In this document: positions 22,971-31,437 of the stretch, in pieces
Layout of the letters: each line of letters starts with the position of its first letter
Numbering within the stretch: position 1 is the first letter of the stretch
Made by a program: the position numbers and the translations under genes
The notes under the pieces: generated by a model
The model's input: only the letters and a program-made list of their open reading frames with translations
Database searches by the model: none
Told to the model about the DNA's origin: nothing
Assembly: GCA_001443375.1 (NCBI GenBank)
Contig: LDXM01000023.1
Coordinates: 1 to 39,681 of the forward strand
Direction of reading: 5' to 3'
From: Chloroflexi bacterium CSP1-4
Lineage (GTDB): Bacteria; Chloroflexota; Limnocylindria; Limnocylindrales; CSP1-4
DNA: 39,681 nucleotides

Positions 22971-25900
22971 TTGGCGACCGGCGCGGGCCGTGGTAGGCGG
23001 CGCAACGCGCGAGGTGTCTTCGCCGCGACGGCCGTTGCCTTGGTACTGGCAACGACCTCGCCCCTGAGCGCCCTGGTCGTCCGAGGGGCTGACGTCACCG
23101 TAGCAGCAACCGCCGAGACCGCACCCGTCCCATCGGTTGGCGACGCGGCGGACGACATCGCCATCTGGATCCATCCCACGGACCCGTCACTGAGCACCGT
23201 CATCGGCACCGACAAGCTCTCCACGGGTGGCCTGGGCGTGTACGACCTGGCCGGGAACCAGCTGTACTTCTACCTCCACGGCAGCCTGAACAACGTCGAC
23301 CTGCGCTACAACTTCCCGCTCGGCGCCGAGCGCGTGGCGCTGGTCGGTGTGACCGACCGGAACGACCTGTCGACCGGCGCGCGCTTCTACAAGGTCAACG
23401 TCGCGGACCGCTCGCTGACCCTGGTCGGGCGGATCGACACGTCCGGCCGACCACGCGGATTCGGCATGTACCACTCGCCGTCATCGGGCAAGTACTACGC
23501 GTTCCTGACCGACTTCAGCACGAACGTCGTCTCGCAGTACGAGCTCAACGGCTCGACGGGCACGGTCACCGGCACGCTGGTCCGTTCGTTCGATAACGGC
23601 AACACGTCGGAGGGCATCGTCGCCGACGACGAGCTGCAACGGCTGTACGTCGCCGAGGAGGACGTCGCGCTCTGGCGGTATGGAGCAGAGCCGGGCGATG
23701 GCTCGACGCGGACGAGCGTCGACAGCACGACGCTACTGGGCGGCAACATCCAGCCGAACATCAAGAACCCGGCCATCTACTACGGGCGCAACGGCACCGG
23801 CTACCTCATCGTGTCCAGCCAGGGCGGCTCGAATTTCGTGGTCTACGACCGGGGCAGCAACGTTTTCATCGGTTCGTTCAAGGTCGGGGCCGGCAACGGC
23901 GTCGACGCCGTCAGTGGCCAAGACGGCGCCGACGTCACGAACTTCCCCTTGGGGTCTGCCTTCCCGCAGGGACTGTTCGGCGCCCAGGACCACTCCAACA
24001 CCAATGGCGGGAACGGGAACGCCGGCAACCAGAACTACAAGTACGCCGGCTGGGGGGCCATCGCCAACGCGTTCAGCCCACCGCTGCTCGTGGACACGCT
24101 CTTCGACCCGCGGACGATCGGCGCTCCGTCGGACCCGGGCACATCGCCCCCCGAGACGATCATCACCAGCGGCCCGTCCGGGACCGTCACGGACACCACG
24201 GCGACCTTCACCTTCGATGCCAGCCAGGCTGGGTCCACGTTCGCGTGCCGGCTCGACGGCGGCACGTTCGATCCGTGTACCTCGCCCAGGACATACGCGA
24301 GCCTCGCCGAGGGCACGCACACCTTCGAGGTCAGGGCGACCAACGCGGGCGGCTACACCGATGCCACGCCTGCCAGCCGGACCTGGACCATCGACTTGAG
24401 CGCACCGGTCTCGATGGCCTTCCCGGCCGAGGCGGACGCGACCGTGGAGGCGGCGATCCCCGACACGAACCTGGGCAGTGCCACGGTCCTGGGCGCGGAC
24501 ACCTCGCCCCAGAAGGAGAGCTACCTGCGCTTCAACGTCCAGGGGCTCGCCGGGACCGTCCAGAGCGCCAGATTGCGGCTCTACGCGTCCAACGGCTCGA
24601 CGAACGGCCCTGCCGCCTACGGCACGGCGACGAGTTGGAGCGAGGCCGGCATCACCTGGAACAGCGGCCGGCCGGCTCGCACGACGGGCGTGCTCGAGGA
24701 CAAGGCGACCATCCCGACGGGCACGTGGGTCGAATGGAACGTGAGCGCCGTCGTGACCGGCAACGGGCTGTACAGCTTCAACCTCGCCCCGACCTCGAGC
24801 GACGGCACGGACATGAGCTCCCGTGAAGCCGCGAGCAATCGACCCGAGCTGGTGGTGCTGACGTCGTCCGGCGGTGGCGGGGACACGACCCCGCCCGAAA
24901 CGACGATCGATTCAGGCCCTTCGGGGACGGTCGGCAGCACCTCAGCGACGTTCACGTTCTCATCGTCGGAGGCCGGTTCCACGTTCGAGTGCAGGCTCGA
25001 CGCTGCCGCCTTCAGCGCCTGCGCCTCGCCGGCGGGCTACAGCGGCCTGGCCGCGGGCGCCCACACGTTCGAGGTGCGAGCCACCGACGCCGCCCTGAAC
25101 ACCGACCCGACACCCGCCTCGAGGGCGTGGACGGTCGACCTGACGCCGCCGACGGTGACGACGGTCGTTCCCGCGGACCTGACCGCCGATGTCACCGTCG
25201 GTGCCAACGTCACGGCCACCTTCTCCGAGACCATGGACAGCTCGAGCATCACGACCACCACGTTCACCCTCAAGCGAACCGCCGACGCGGTGGGCGTGCC
25301 CGCCACCGTGACCTACAACACGACCGATCGCCGCGCGACCCTGGATCCGAGTGCCAACCTCGAGCCGTCCACCTCGTACACCGCGACGGTGACCACGGGC
25401 GCGCGGGACTCGGCCGGCAACGCGATGGCCTCCGATCGTATCTGGTCCTTCACGACCGCGGCCGACGTGCCGCCACCTCCGTCTGGGGGGATCGTGCGCG
25501 AGTCGGTCAGCACGGTCGCGAATGCGACCGCCACCGGTCAGGTCGCGATCCCCAAGCCGGCCGGCACGGCGCAGGGCGACCTGCTCATGGCCTGCCTCGC
25601 GCTCAATGGAGGCGGCATTCCCGCGGCGGGCGTGCCCGCCGGCTGGACGCTGGTGGCCGCCGTCCCGGGCGTCACCAACCCGAAGGTCTTCGGCTACTAC
25701 CGCGTGGCAGGTGCGTCGGAGCCCGCCATCTACACGTGGACACTCTCGTCGGCGGTCGCGAACGGAGCCGGCATCGCGCGTTACTCCGGAGTCGATCCGG
25801 CGCAGCCGCTCGATGGTGCCCCGACCACGGCGGCCGCGGGCTCCGGGACGTCCGCCGTGCTGCCCGGCGTGACCACCACCGCCCCGAACGCCATGCTCGT

Positions 25901-26102
25901 GGGATGCGTGGGCATCAACTCCAGCTCGGCCAGCACCGGCATCACGTCCCCGCCCGGGATGACCCAGGCCTGGGACATCGGCGGCAAGCGCCACGAACTG
26001 GCCGACGGGATCGTGGCCGCCGCCGGGCCGACCGGCACGCGCACCTGGACGCTGAGCGCGTCGCGCGCCTGGGCCGGCTGGCTGGTGGCGCTGCGCGACT
26101 AG
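22971..26102 (+). CDS. Exported beta-propeller phytase with Ig-like, DNRLRE and repeat domains
   Basis: A 1043-aa secreted protein. TTG 22971 is preferred because AGGAGGGGG ends 2-3 nt upstream; a basic stretch (RGRRRNARG) and helix VFAATAVALVLATTSPLSAL then form the signal peptide. Domains: beta-propeller phytase (about 48-384) with ADDIAIWIHPTDPSLSTVIG, GLGVYDLAGNQLYFY, GMYHSPSSGKYYAFLTD and LYVAEEDVALWRY; an Ig-like domain (about 393-475); a DNRLRE/CBM96-like domain (about 477-633, SYLRFNVQGLAG); a second copy of the Ig-like domain (about 640-722); an SbsA-type Ig domain (about 724-831, PADLTADVTVGANVTATFSE); and repeat domain A3 (about 840-1043). The propeller should cleave phytate, releasing phosphate, with calcium. 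The stop overlaps the convergent methyltransferase stop in CTAG. Confidence 0.88.
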   Translation: MATGAGRGRRRNARGVFAATAVALVLATTSPLSALVVRGADVTVAATAETAPVPSVGDAADDIAIWIHPTDPSLSTVIGTDKLSTGGLGVYDLAGNQLYFYLHGSLNNVDLRYNFPLGAERVALVGVTDRNDLSTGARFYKVNVADRSLTLVGRIDTSGRPRGFGMYHSPSSGKYYAFLTDFSTNVVSQYELNGSTGTVTGTLVRSFDNGNTSEGIVADDELQRLYVAEEDVALWRYGAEPGDGSTRTSVDSTTLLGGNIQPNIKNPAIYYGRNGTGYLIVSSQGGSNFVVYDRGSNVFIGSFKVGAGNGVDAVSGQDGADVTNFPLGSAFPQGLFGAQDHSNTNGGNGNAGNQNYKYAGWGAIANAFSPPLLVDTLFDPRTIGAPSDPGTSPPETIITSGPSGTVTDTTATFTFDASQAGSTFACRLDGGTFDPCTSPRTYASLAEGTHTFEVRATNAGGYTDATPASRTWTIDLSAPVSMAFPAEADATVEAAIPDTNLGSATVLGADTSPQKESYLRFNVQGLAGTVQSARLRLYASNGSTNGPAAYGTATSWSEAGITWNSGRPARTTGVLEDKATIPTGTWVEWNVSAVVTGNGLYSFNLAPTSSDGTDMSSREAASNRPELVVLTSSGGGGDTTPPETTIDSGPSGTVGSTSATFTFSSSEAGSTFECRLDAAAFSACASPAGYSGLAAGAHTFEVRATDAALNTDPTPASRAWTVDLTPPTVTTVVPADLTADVTVGANVTATFSETMDSSSITTTTFTLKRTADAVGVPATVTYNTTDRRATLDPSANLEPSTSYTATVTTGARDSAGNAMASDRIWSFTTAADVPPPPSGGIVRESVSTVANATATGQVAIPKPAGTAQGDLLMACLALNGGGIPAAGVPAGWTLVAAVPGVTNPKVFGYYRVAGASEPAIYTWTLSSAVANGAGIARYSGVDPAQPLDGAPTTAAAGSGTSAVLPGVTTTAPNAMLVGCVGINSSSASTGITSPPGMTQAWDIGGKRHELADGIVAAAGPTGTRTWTLSASRAWAGWLVALRD
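25488..26099 (+). repeat. Repeat domain A, copy 3 (C-terminus of the phytase)
   Basis: The third copy, with PAGTAQGDLLMACLALNGGG, PKVFGYYRVAGASEP, NGAGIARYSGVDPAQPLDG, MLVGCVGINSSS and RTWTLSASRAWAGWLVALRD at the C-terminus. The DNA at 25881-25928 differs from 22593-22640 at only 2 of 48 positions. Confidence 0.85.
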
Positions 26103-26971
26103 GGTCGCGCGCTGCCCCGCACGAAGAAGCGAGCGGTCGACTCGACCGCCACGTCCGAGAACCCCGCCGCGAGCAGCGCGGCTTCCAGCTCCGCGGGTTC
26201 GTAGTAGACCTTCGGGATGCGGAACTCGCGGCCATCGTCGAGGCGGCGCGTGGCCGTCTCCGAGACCGGGTCCCAGGAGTCGCCGGCCGCTCCGGACGAC
26301 CGGTCCTGTCGCGAGTCGACAACGACGAACCGCCCGCCCGGCTTCAGCCAGCGCCGCGCCAGCGCCAGGAACTCGCTCAACCGCGCCCGCGGGACGTGGC
26401 TCAACCAGAAGCCGCAGAAGAGCGCGTCCACGGCCCGATCGGGCTCGGCCCAGGCGTCGCGCACGTGGAGATGGGCGCGCAGCCCGTGCGCCAACAAACG
26501 CGAGCGCGCGCGCTCCAGTGGCGCCTCGACGGCGTCGTAGCACCACAGCTCCCCCTTGCCGGCCAGCAGCGGGGACCACCAGCCGGTGCCGGCCGCCAGC
26601 TCCACGATCTCGCCACCCAGCGGCAGCGCGTCGAGCCAGAGCGTCACGGCGTCGAGGTCCATCTGCCAGGCCATGTCGTCGATCGCGCCGTGCGCGAAGC
26701 GGCCCTGACGCAGGTACCAGTCGTCGAGCTCGCCGGCGCGCGCCGCGTGGTCCGCGCGCAGGCCGTCATCGAGGTCGTTCTCGAGGGCCGGCCGCGACGC
26801 AGCCGCCCGCTCCGCGAGGCCGGCCCGCAGCCGCATGCGGCGGAACTCGTTTTCCCCGGCCGAGCCGAGGCAGTCGGGGCAGAGATGGGCCCAGCCCTCC
26901 AGGTCGTCCGATCCGCGCGTGGCGTGCGGGCGCCCGCACCAGAGGCAGGAGAAGGTCGCGCGGAAGGGCAT
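26099..26971 (-). CDS. SAM-dependent methyltransferase with N-terminal zinc ribbon
   Basis: A 290-aa protein. The first ~35 residues hold a treble-clef or ribbon-like pair CLWCG and CPDC that should bind zinc. A class I methyltransferase fold follows: motif I IVELAAGTGWWSPLLAG, LWCYDAVEAPLERARSRL, AVDALFCGFWLSHVPRARL (motif IV region) and LKPGGRFVVVDSRQDRSS. The C-terminal part FRIPKVYYEPAELEAALLAA is common in small-molecule methyltransferases. The acceptor is unknown. ATG 26971 lies 17 nt after the stop of the BtuF-like gene on the same strand, so both are probably co-transcribed. Longer frames upstream of this ATG overlap that gene and lack homology. Confidence 0.88.
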   Translation of the reverse strand: MPFRATFSCLWCGRPHATRGSDDLEGWAHLCPDCLGSAGENEFRRMRLRAGLAERAAASRPALENDLDDGLRADHAARAGELDDWYLRQGRFAHGAIDDMAWQMDLDAVTLWLDALPLGGEIVELAAGTGWWSPLLAGKGELWCYDAVEAPLERARSRLLAHGLRAHLHVRDAWAEPDRAVDALFCGFWLSHVPRARLSEFLALARRWLKPGGRFVVVDSRQDRSSGAAGDSWDPVSETATRRLDDGREFRIPKVYYEPAELEAALLAAGFSDVAVESTARFFVRGSARP

Positions 26972-26988
26972 GGCGGGGCGCTCGAGGC

Positions 26989-27927
26989 TCAGACGGCCAG
27001 GGGGATCCAGCCGTCGGGCGGCGCCTGGTCCACGAAACCGTCGGGGTCCATGAGCTCCGCGAGCAGCCCGATGCCCTCGATGACCCGCGGGCCGGGACGG
27101 CTGAAGTAGGCCGAGCCGTCGAGCGCGAACAGCTCGCCCTCCCGTGCGGCGCGCAGCTCGGCGAACCAGGCCGGTTTCGGCGTCCGCTGCCATTCGGCGC
27201 GCGTGGCCGAGGCGTCAAAGCCGCAGGGCATCAGGAAGAGCTGCTCCGGTTCCACCTCCCGGACGGCTTCCCAGGTCGTCTCCACGGACCGCTCGCCCTC
27301 GCGTCCCAGCAGCTCCCACCCACCCGCTCGACGCACCTGCTCGGGTACCCAGTGGCCGGCTGCGAACGGCGGATCGAGCCACTCGAGGCAGACCACGCGA
27401 CGCGGCGCGATGCCCGCCAGGCGCCGCTCGAGCACCCGGTTCTCGATCGTCCCCAGCCGCTCACGCAGGAACTCCAGCAGCCCCACCGCTTCGTCCTCGG
27501 CAGCGGCCATGGCGCCGATGGTGGAGATGGTGTTGAGGATCCCCTCGATCGAGGTCGGCTCCAGGCTGACCACGCTGATCTCGCCTTCCTCGCCCGCGAC
27601 GCGCCGGACGGCCTCGGTCAGCCGCCGATAGCTGACGGCACAGACGTCGCACAGCTCCTGGGTCAGGATGAGGTCCGGTTTCGCGTCTGCGAGGGCGGCC
27701 TCGTCGAGCCGGTAGAGGGCGGACCCACCGTGCAGGCGGTCGCGCACCCGGTCGTGGATGAGCCGGCTCGCTGCGCCCGGCTGGGCGTCCACGTCGGCGG
27801 TCATCACCGGCACCGCCTCGACCTCGGGCGGGTAGTCGCATTCGTGCGTCCGGCCCACCAGCTCGTCGCCGAGGCCGAGGGCGAAGACGATCTCGGTGGC
27901 CGAAGGGAGCAGGGAAACGATGCGCAC
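26989..27927 (-). CDS. BtuF-like cobalamin/metal-chelate-binding protein, apparently cytosolic
   Basis: A 312-aa type III substrate-binding fold: RIVSLLPSATEIVFALGLGD at the very N-terminus, VGRTHECDYPPEV, DLILTQELCDVCAVSY, a long backbone helix around FLRERLGTIENRVLERRLAG, then VVCLEWLDPPFAAGHWVPE and YFSRPGPRVIEGIGLLAELM. This is the signature of the cobalamin-binding BtuF-related group that lacks a signal peptide. The mature-type sequence starts at residue 2, so secretion is unlikely and no ABC permease genes are nearby. It may bind a corrinoid or metal chelate inside the cell. It is followed by the methyltransferase gene after 17 nt. Confidence 0.85.
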   Translation of the reverse strand: MRIVSLLPSATEIVFALGLGDELVGRTHECDYPPEVEAVPVMTADVDAQPGAASRLIHDRVRDRLHGGSALYRLDEAALADAKPDLILTQELCDVCAVSYRRLTEAVRRVAGEEGEISVVSLEPTSIEGILNTISTIGAMAAAEDEAVGLLEFLRERLGTIENRVLERRLAGIAPRRVVCLEWLDPPFAAGHWVPEQVRRAGGWELLGREGERSVETTWEAVREVEPEQLFLMPCGFDASATRAEWQRTPKPAWFAELRAAREGELFALDGSAYFSRPGPRVIEGIGLLAELMDPDGFVDQAPPDGWIPLAV

Positions 27928-27993
27928 GGACCCAGTCTAGGCGCGTTTCGGGCGCGCCCCCATGGCGGGGCCGCGAGGCCGTTCGTCAGTCCG

Positions 27994-28281
27994 TCAGAGC
28001 GGCTTCCACTCGTCGAGCTGGGCGCGCGCGGCGGCCCGGTCGCTGAACCAGATGGCGTTCACCTGGGTGTACTTGGCCCACTCGGCGGGCAGCGAGTCCT
28101 CGGGGTAGATGGCGTTGACCGGGCACTCGGGCTCGCAGGCACCACAGTCGATGCATTCGTCCGGATCGATGTACAGCAGGCGGTCGACGCCGCCCTCGAA
28201 ATGGATGCAGTCCACGGGGCAAACCGCTACGCACGACTGGTCGAGGACGTCGAGGCAGGGCTCCGCGATGACGTACGTCAT
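27994..28281 (-). CDS. 7Fe/8Fe ferredoxin, FdxA type
   Basis: A 95-aa bacterial ferredoxin. Cysteines C9, C17, C21 and C25 (CLDVLDQSCVAVCPVDC) and C43, C46, C49 and C53 (CIDCGACEPECP) form the two cluster-binding sets of the FdxA family, usually one [3Fe-4S] and one [4Fe-4S]. The C-terminal extension (YPEDSLPAEWAKYTQVNAIW) is also typical. It is a cytosolic low-potential electron carrier. ATG 28281 has AGGAG about 12 nt upstream. Monocistronic, 66 nt before the BtuF-like gene on the same strand; a common transcript is possible. Confidence 0.95.
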   Translation of the reverse strand: MTYVIAEPCLDVLDQSCVAVCPVDCIHFEGGVDRLLYIDPDECIDCGACEPECPVNAIYPEDSLPAEWAKYTQVNAIWFSDRAAARAQLDEWKPL

Positions 28282-28349
28282 GGCCGGTTCGTTCTCCTGA
28301 TGGGCCCACCTGCGCGGGCTGCCTTGGGCCAGCCGCAGTGTACCCGGCT

Positions 28350-28862
28350 CTACGGAGCGGCGGGCGCCACGTACTCGACGACGCCCACCATGCCCTTCTC
28401 GAGGTGACCCGGGATGTGGCAGGCGAGGAGCAGCTCGCCCTCTTCGGGCACGCGAAAGACGACGCTGCTGGACTGGCCGGAGGTGAGATAGACGCGCAGT
28501 CCGGCCAGCTCGGGCGGGAGGCTCACCGGGGGCGCCGTCGCAGCGAGGATCTGGGGGGTGGCGATCGCCTCGGCGGAGGCCCAGGCCGCCTGGACCGCCG
28601 CCCCGCCCAGGACGAAGTCGTGCGGCAACAGGCCACCGTTGACGATGTTGAAGCGCACCGTCTCGCCGCGCACGAGCCGGATCGGCGTCGGCTCGAACAG
28701 GTAGTCGCGCAGGATGACGTTCACCTCGCGCGGAGCATCAGCCGATCCCGGCCTGATCGGCCCGCTCGGCAGCGCGGCCGACTCCGCGCATGCGGCAGCG
28801 GTGGCGAGAGCGAGGCCGACCGAGAGCAGCGTCCGCAGTGGGATGGATGTGGTCACCGACAT
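28350..28862 (-). CDS. Cupredoxin-domain lipoprotein (plastocyanin/azurin-like)
   Basis: A 170-aa exported protein. The signal peptide TLLSVGLALATAAAC ends in a lipobox, so the mature cysteine would be lipidated. The cupredoxin fold shows REVNVILRDYLFEPTPIRLV, the first copper histidine in GLLPHDFVLGG, and the Cys-His-Met loop LLACHIPGHLEKGMVGVVEY. All type 1 copper ligands are therefore present. There is a ~40-residue insertion between the first histidine and the Cys loop (AWASAEAIATPQILAATAPP), as in nitrosocyanin-like and sulfocyanin-like proteins. ATG 28862 is preferred because the signal peptide starts there. It probably carries electrons or copper outside the membrane. Confidence 0.9.
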   Translation of the reverse strand: MSVTTSIPLRTLLSVGLALATAAACAESAALPSGPIRPGSADAPREVNVILRDYLFEPTPIRLVRGETVRFNIVNGGLLPHDFVLGGAAVQAAWASAEAIATPQILAATAPPVSLPPELAGLRVYLTSGQSSSVVFRVPEEGELLLACHIPGHLEKGMVGVVEYVAPAAP

Positions 28863-28951
28863 CGACTCTAGCGCGCGCGGAAGATGCCCGTCGGCATCCG
28901 AATCGCGCGCCCCGGGGGCGCGATGCGTGCGTGATTCGCGACCGGCCTTGC

Positions 28952-28957
28952 TTGACA
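28952..28957 (+). promoter_or_regulatory. Possible -35 box of the polyamine importer operon
   Basis: A perfect TTGACA lies in the 219-nt divergent gap between the cupredoxin and potA genes. At 17 nt spacing the -10 position reads GCACAG, which is poor, so the promoter call is tentative. No other recognisable element is seen in 28863-29081. Confidence 0.35.
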
Positions 28958-29081
28958 CCGAGCACCCGCAGGCTGCACAGTGCGCGCCATCCCCGGGCGA
29001 GATCGTCGCCTGCGCCGGACTTGCAGTCGAGCGCGTCCAGGCCGCGCGTCGTGCCCCCGATCAGGTCCACCGAGGAGAGGC

Positions 29082-30164
29082 GTGCCAGCACAGAGCGTCG
29101 ATACGCCGACCACCACCAGTCGCCCGCGGACGGAGAGGGCCGCCGTACGCCTGGAGGGCGTGCGCAAGGTCTTCGGCGACGTCGAGGCGGTGGCGGGCAT
29201 CGACCTCGAGATCGACGAGGGCGAGTTCTTCTCGATGCTGGGCCCGTCGGGTTCGGGCAAGACGACGACGCTGCGCATGATCGCCGGCTTCGAGCTGCCC
29301 ACCGCCGGGCGGATCCTGCTCGACGGCGAGGACGTCTCGCAGCGCCCGCCGTTCGAGCGAGACGTGAACACCGTCTTCCAGGATTACGCGCTCTTCCCAC
29401 ACATGGACGTCGGCGACAACGTGGCCTACGGCCTGATGGTGCGCAAGGTGCCCCGCGAGGCCCGAGCGCTGCGCGTCGAGGATGCGTTGCGCATGGTTCG
29501 CCTCCAAGGCCTGGATCGTCGAAAGCCTTCGCAGTTGTCGGGCGGCCAGCGCCAGCGCGTCGCCCTGGCCCGGGCCCTCATCAACCGGCCCCGTGTCCTG
29601 CTCCTGGACGAGCCCCTTGGCGCTCTGGACCTGAAGCTCCGCGAGGAGATGCAGATCGAGCTCAAACGGATCCAGCAGGAAGTGGGCATCACGTTCATCT
29701 ACGTCACGCACGACCAGGAGGAGGCGCTCACCATGAGCGACCGCCTGGCCGTCTTCAACCGCGGTCGGATCGAGCAGGTCGGCGCTCCGGCCGACGTGTA
29801 CGAGCGGCCCGCGACGGCCTTCGTGGCCGGCTTCGTGGGGACGTCGAACCTGCTGCGCGGCGCCGTCGCCGAGGCCGTCGTGGGGCGAACGGGCATGTTC
29901 ACGGTCCGGCCCGAGAAGATCCACCTCGGCGAGCCGGGAGCGTCCGTTGGCGCCGACGAGATCGGCGCACTCGGTCAGATCCGCGATGTGGTCTACGTCG
30001 GGCCCGACACGCGGTATATCGTTGCGCTGGACGCGGGGGCTGACCTCGTCGTCACGCAACAGAATCTCGCGACCTCCTCCACGGAGGCGCTCGTCGCTCG
30101 TGGCCGGGCAGTCCGGCTGGTCTGGAAACGGGAGCATTGCCTGCCCATCGCCGACCTGGCGTGA
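29082..30164 (+). CDS. potA: Spermidine/putrescine ABC importer, ATP-binding subunit
   Basis: A 360-aa ATPase that energises polyamine uptake. Motifs: VRLEGVRKVFGDVEAVAGID, Walker A GPSGSGKTTTLRM, Q-loop VFQDYALFPHM, signature LSGGQRQRVALARAL, Walker B VLLLDEPLGALD, H-loop YVTHDQEEALTMSD. A C-terminal TOBE-type regulatory domain contains FTVRPEKIHLGEP. GTG 29082 follows GAGGAGAGG directly; the longer in-frame extension upstream has no homology. The binding protein and two permeases follow on the same strand, in the order potA-potD-potB-potC. The substrate class is inferred from the family. Confidence 0.93.
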   Translation: MPAQSVDTPTTTSRPRTERAAVRLEGVRKVFGDVEAVAGIDLEIDEGEFFSMLGPSGSGKTTTLRMIAGFELPTAGRILLDGEDVSQRPPFERDVNTVFQDYALFPHMDVGDNVAYGLMVRKVPREARALRVEDALRMVRLQGLDRRKPSQLSGGQRQRVALARALINRPRVLLLDEPLGALDLKLREEMQIELKRIQQEVGITFIYVTHDQEEALTMSDRLAVFNRGRIEQVGAPADVYERPATAFVAGFVGTSNLLRGAVAEAVVGRTGMFTVRPEKIHLGEPGASVGADEIGALGQIRDVVYVGPDTRYIVALDAGADLVVTQQNLATSSTEALVARGRAVRLVWKREHCLPIADLA

Positions 30165-30192
30165 GGCAGGGACAAGAGGAGGAACGAGAGGG

Positions 30193-31362
30193 ATGATCCA
30201 ACGGAGGAAACTCGGAGTCGCGGTCAGCGCCGCGCTCCTGATCGCGGCCTGCGCCGGCCCGGCAGCCTCACCGACACCAGACCTGCCGACGAGCATCGGC
30301 CCAGGCGAGGGGGCGTTGACGGTCCTGGCCTGGCCCGGCTACGTCGAGGACGGCACGACGAGCCCCGATGTCGACTGGGTGTCCTCGTTCGAGAAGGACA
30401 CCGGCTGTCAGGTCACCGTCGACACCTTCGGCACCTCGGACGAGGCGTTCGCGAAGTTCAATGCGGCGCCGGAGCAGTACGACGTCATGTCGGCGTCAGG
30501 TGACGCATCCAACCGCCTGGTGGCGGGCGGCTTCGTCCAGCCGGTCAACGTCGACCTCATCAAGAGCTACGCCGAGATCTTCCCCGACCTCAAGGACAAG
30601 CCGTACAACACGTTCGACGGCGTGCACTACGGCGTGCCACACGGACGGGGTGCCAACCTCCTGATGTGGCGCAAGGACTCCGTGGATCCGGCCCCCACGT
30701 CATGGGCCGAGATGTTCGATCCGGCCGGCAAGTACGCGGGCAAGTACTCCGTCTATGACGCGGCCATCTACATCGCGGACGCCGCGGTCGTCCTGATGGC
30801 GACCAAGCCGGAGCTGGGGATCACCGATCCCTATGCTCTTGACGAGACGCAGTTCCAGGCCGCCGTCGACCTGCTCAAGGCGCAGAAGCCCGCGGTCGGG
30901 GAGTACTGGAGCGACTACACCAAGCAGATCGACTCGTTCACCAACGGCAATACGATCATCGGCACCACGTGGCAGGTCATCGCCTACGTCCTCCAGGGGG
31001 CGGGCGTCGATGTCGATGCGATCAAGCCCGCCGAAGGCGCCACCGGTTGGTCCGACACATGGATGATCAACTCCAAGACGAAACGTCTGAATTGCGCCTA
31101 CCTGTTCATCAACCACATCACGTCCGCGCCGGTCAACGCCCAGATCGCCGAGTACTTCGGCGAGGCGCCCGGCAACAGCAAGTCCTGCGACTTGACTTCC
31201 AACAAGGATCACTGCACCCAGTTCTACGCGAACGATCCCGCCTATTGGGAGAACGTGTACTACTGGACGACGCCGACCGTGAAGTGCCTCGACGGGCGCA
31301 CGGACGTCAAATGCAAGGGGTTCGACGACTGGATCAAGGCCTGGACCGAGATCCGCAGCTGA
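30193..31362 (+). CDS. potD: Polyamine-type extracellular substrate-binding lipoprotein
   Basis: A 389-aa solute-binding protein of the PotD/PotF fold. The N-terminus KLGVAVSAALLIAACAG is a lipoprotein signal with an LIAAC lipobox. The mature part has LTVLAWPGYVEDG, VTVDTFGTSDEAFAKF, YDVMSASGDASNRLVAGGFV, YGVPHGRGANLLMWRK and TTWQVIAYVLQGAG. It contains six further cysteines (for example KSCDLTSNKDHC and VKCLDGRTDVKC), which may form disulfides outside the cell. ATG 30193 has AGGAGG about 10 nt upstream. A strong hairpin follows the stop, before the permease genes. The exact ligand (spermidine, putrescine or another amine) is not determined. Confidence 0.9.
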   Translation: MIQRRKLGVAVSAALLIAACAGPAASPTPDLPTSIGPGEGALTVLAWPGYVEDGTTSPDVDWVSSFEKDTGCQVTVDTFGTSDEAFAKFNAAPEQYDVMSASGDASNRLVAGGFVQPVNVDLIKSYAEIFPDLKDKPYNTFDGVHYGVPHGRGANLLMWRKDSVDPAPTSWAEMFDPAGKYAGKYSVYDAAIYIADAAVVLMATKPELGITDPYALDETQFQAAVDLLKAQKPAVGEYWSDYTKQIDSFTNGNTIIGTTWQVIAYVLQGAGVDVDAIKPAEGATGWSDTWMINSKTKRLNCAYLFINHITSAPVNAQIAEYFGEAPGNSKSCDLTSNKDHCTQFYANDPAYWENVYYWTTPTVKCLDGRTDVKCKGFDDWIKAWTEIRS

Positions 31363-31387
31363 CCCTCCTCCGGACATAGCTCGGTAC

Positions 31388-31417
31388 GCGGCCCAGGGTC
31401 CCCGGACCCTGGGCCGC
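31388..31417 (+). other. 14-bp perfect intercistronic hairpin
   Basis: GCGGCCCAGGGTCC (31388-31401) pairs perfectly with GGACCCTGGGCCGC (31404-31417) around a 2-nt loop, 25 nt after the potD stop and 20 nt before potB. No T-run follows, so it is more likely a 3'-end stabiliser or partial attenuator than a full terminator. Confidence 0.7.
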
Positions 31418-31437
31418 ACCATCCCTGAGCGACGGAC

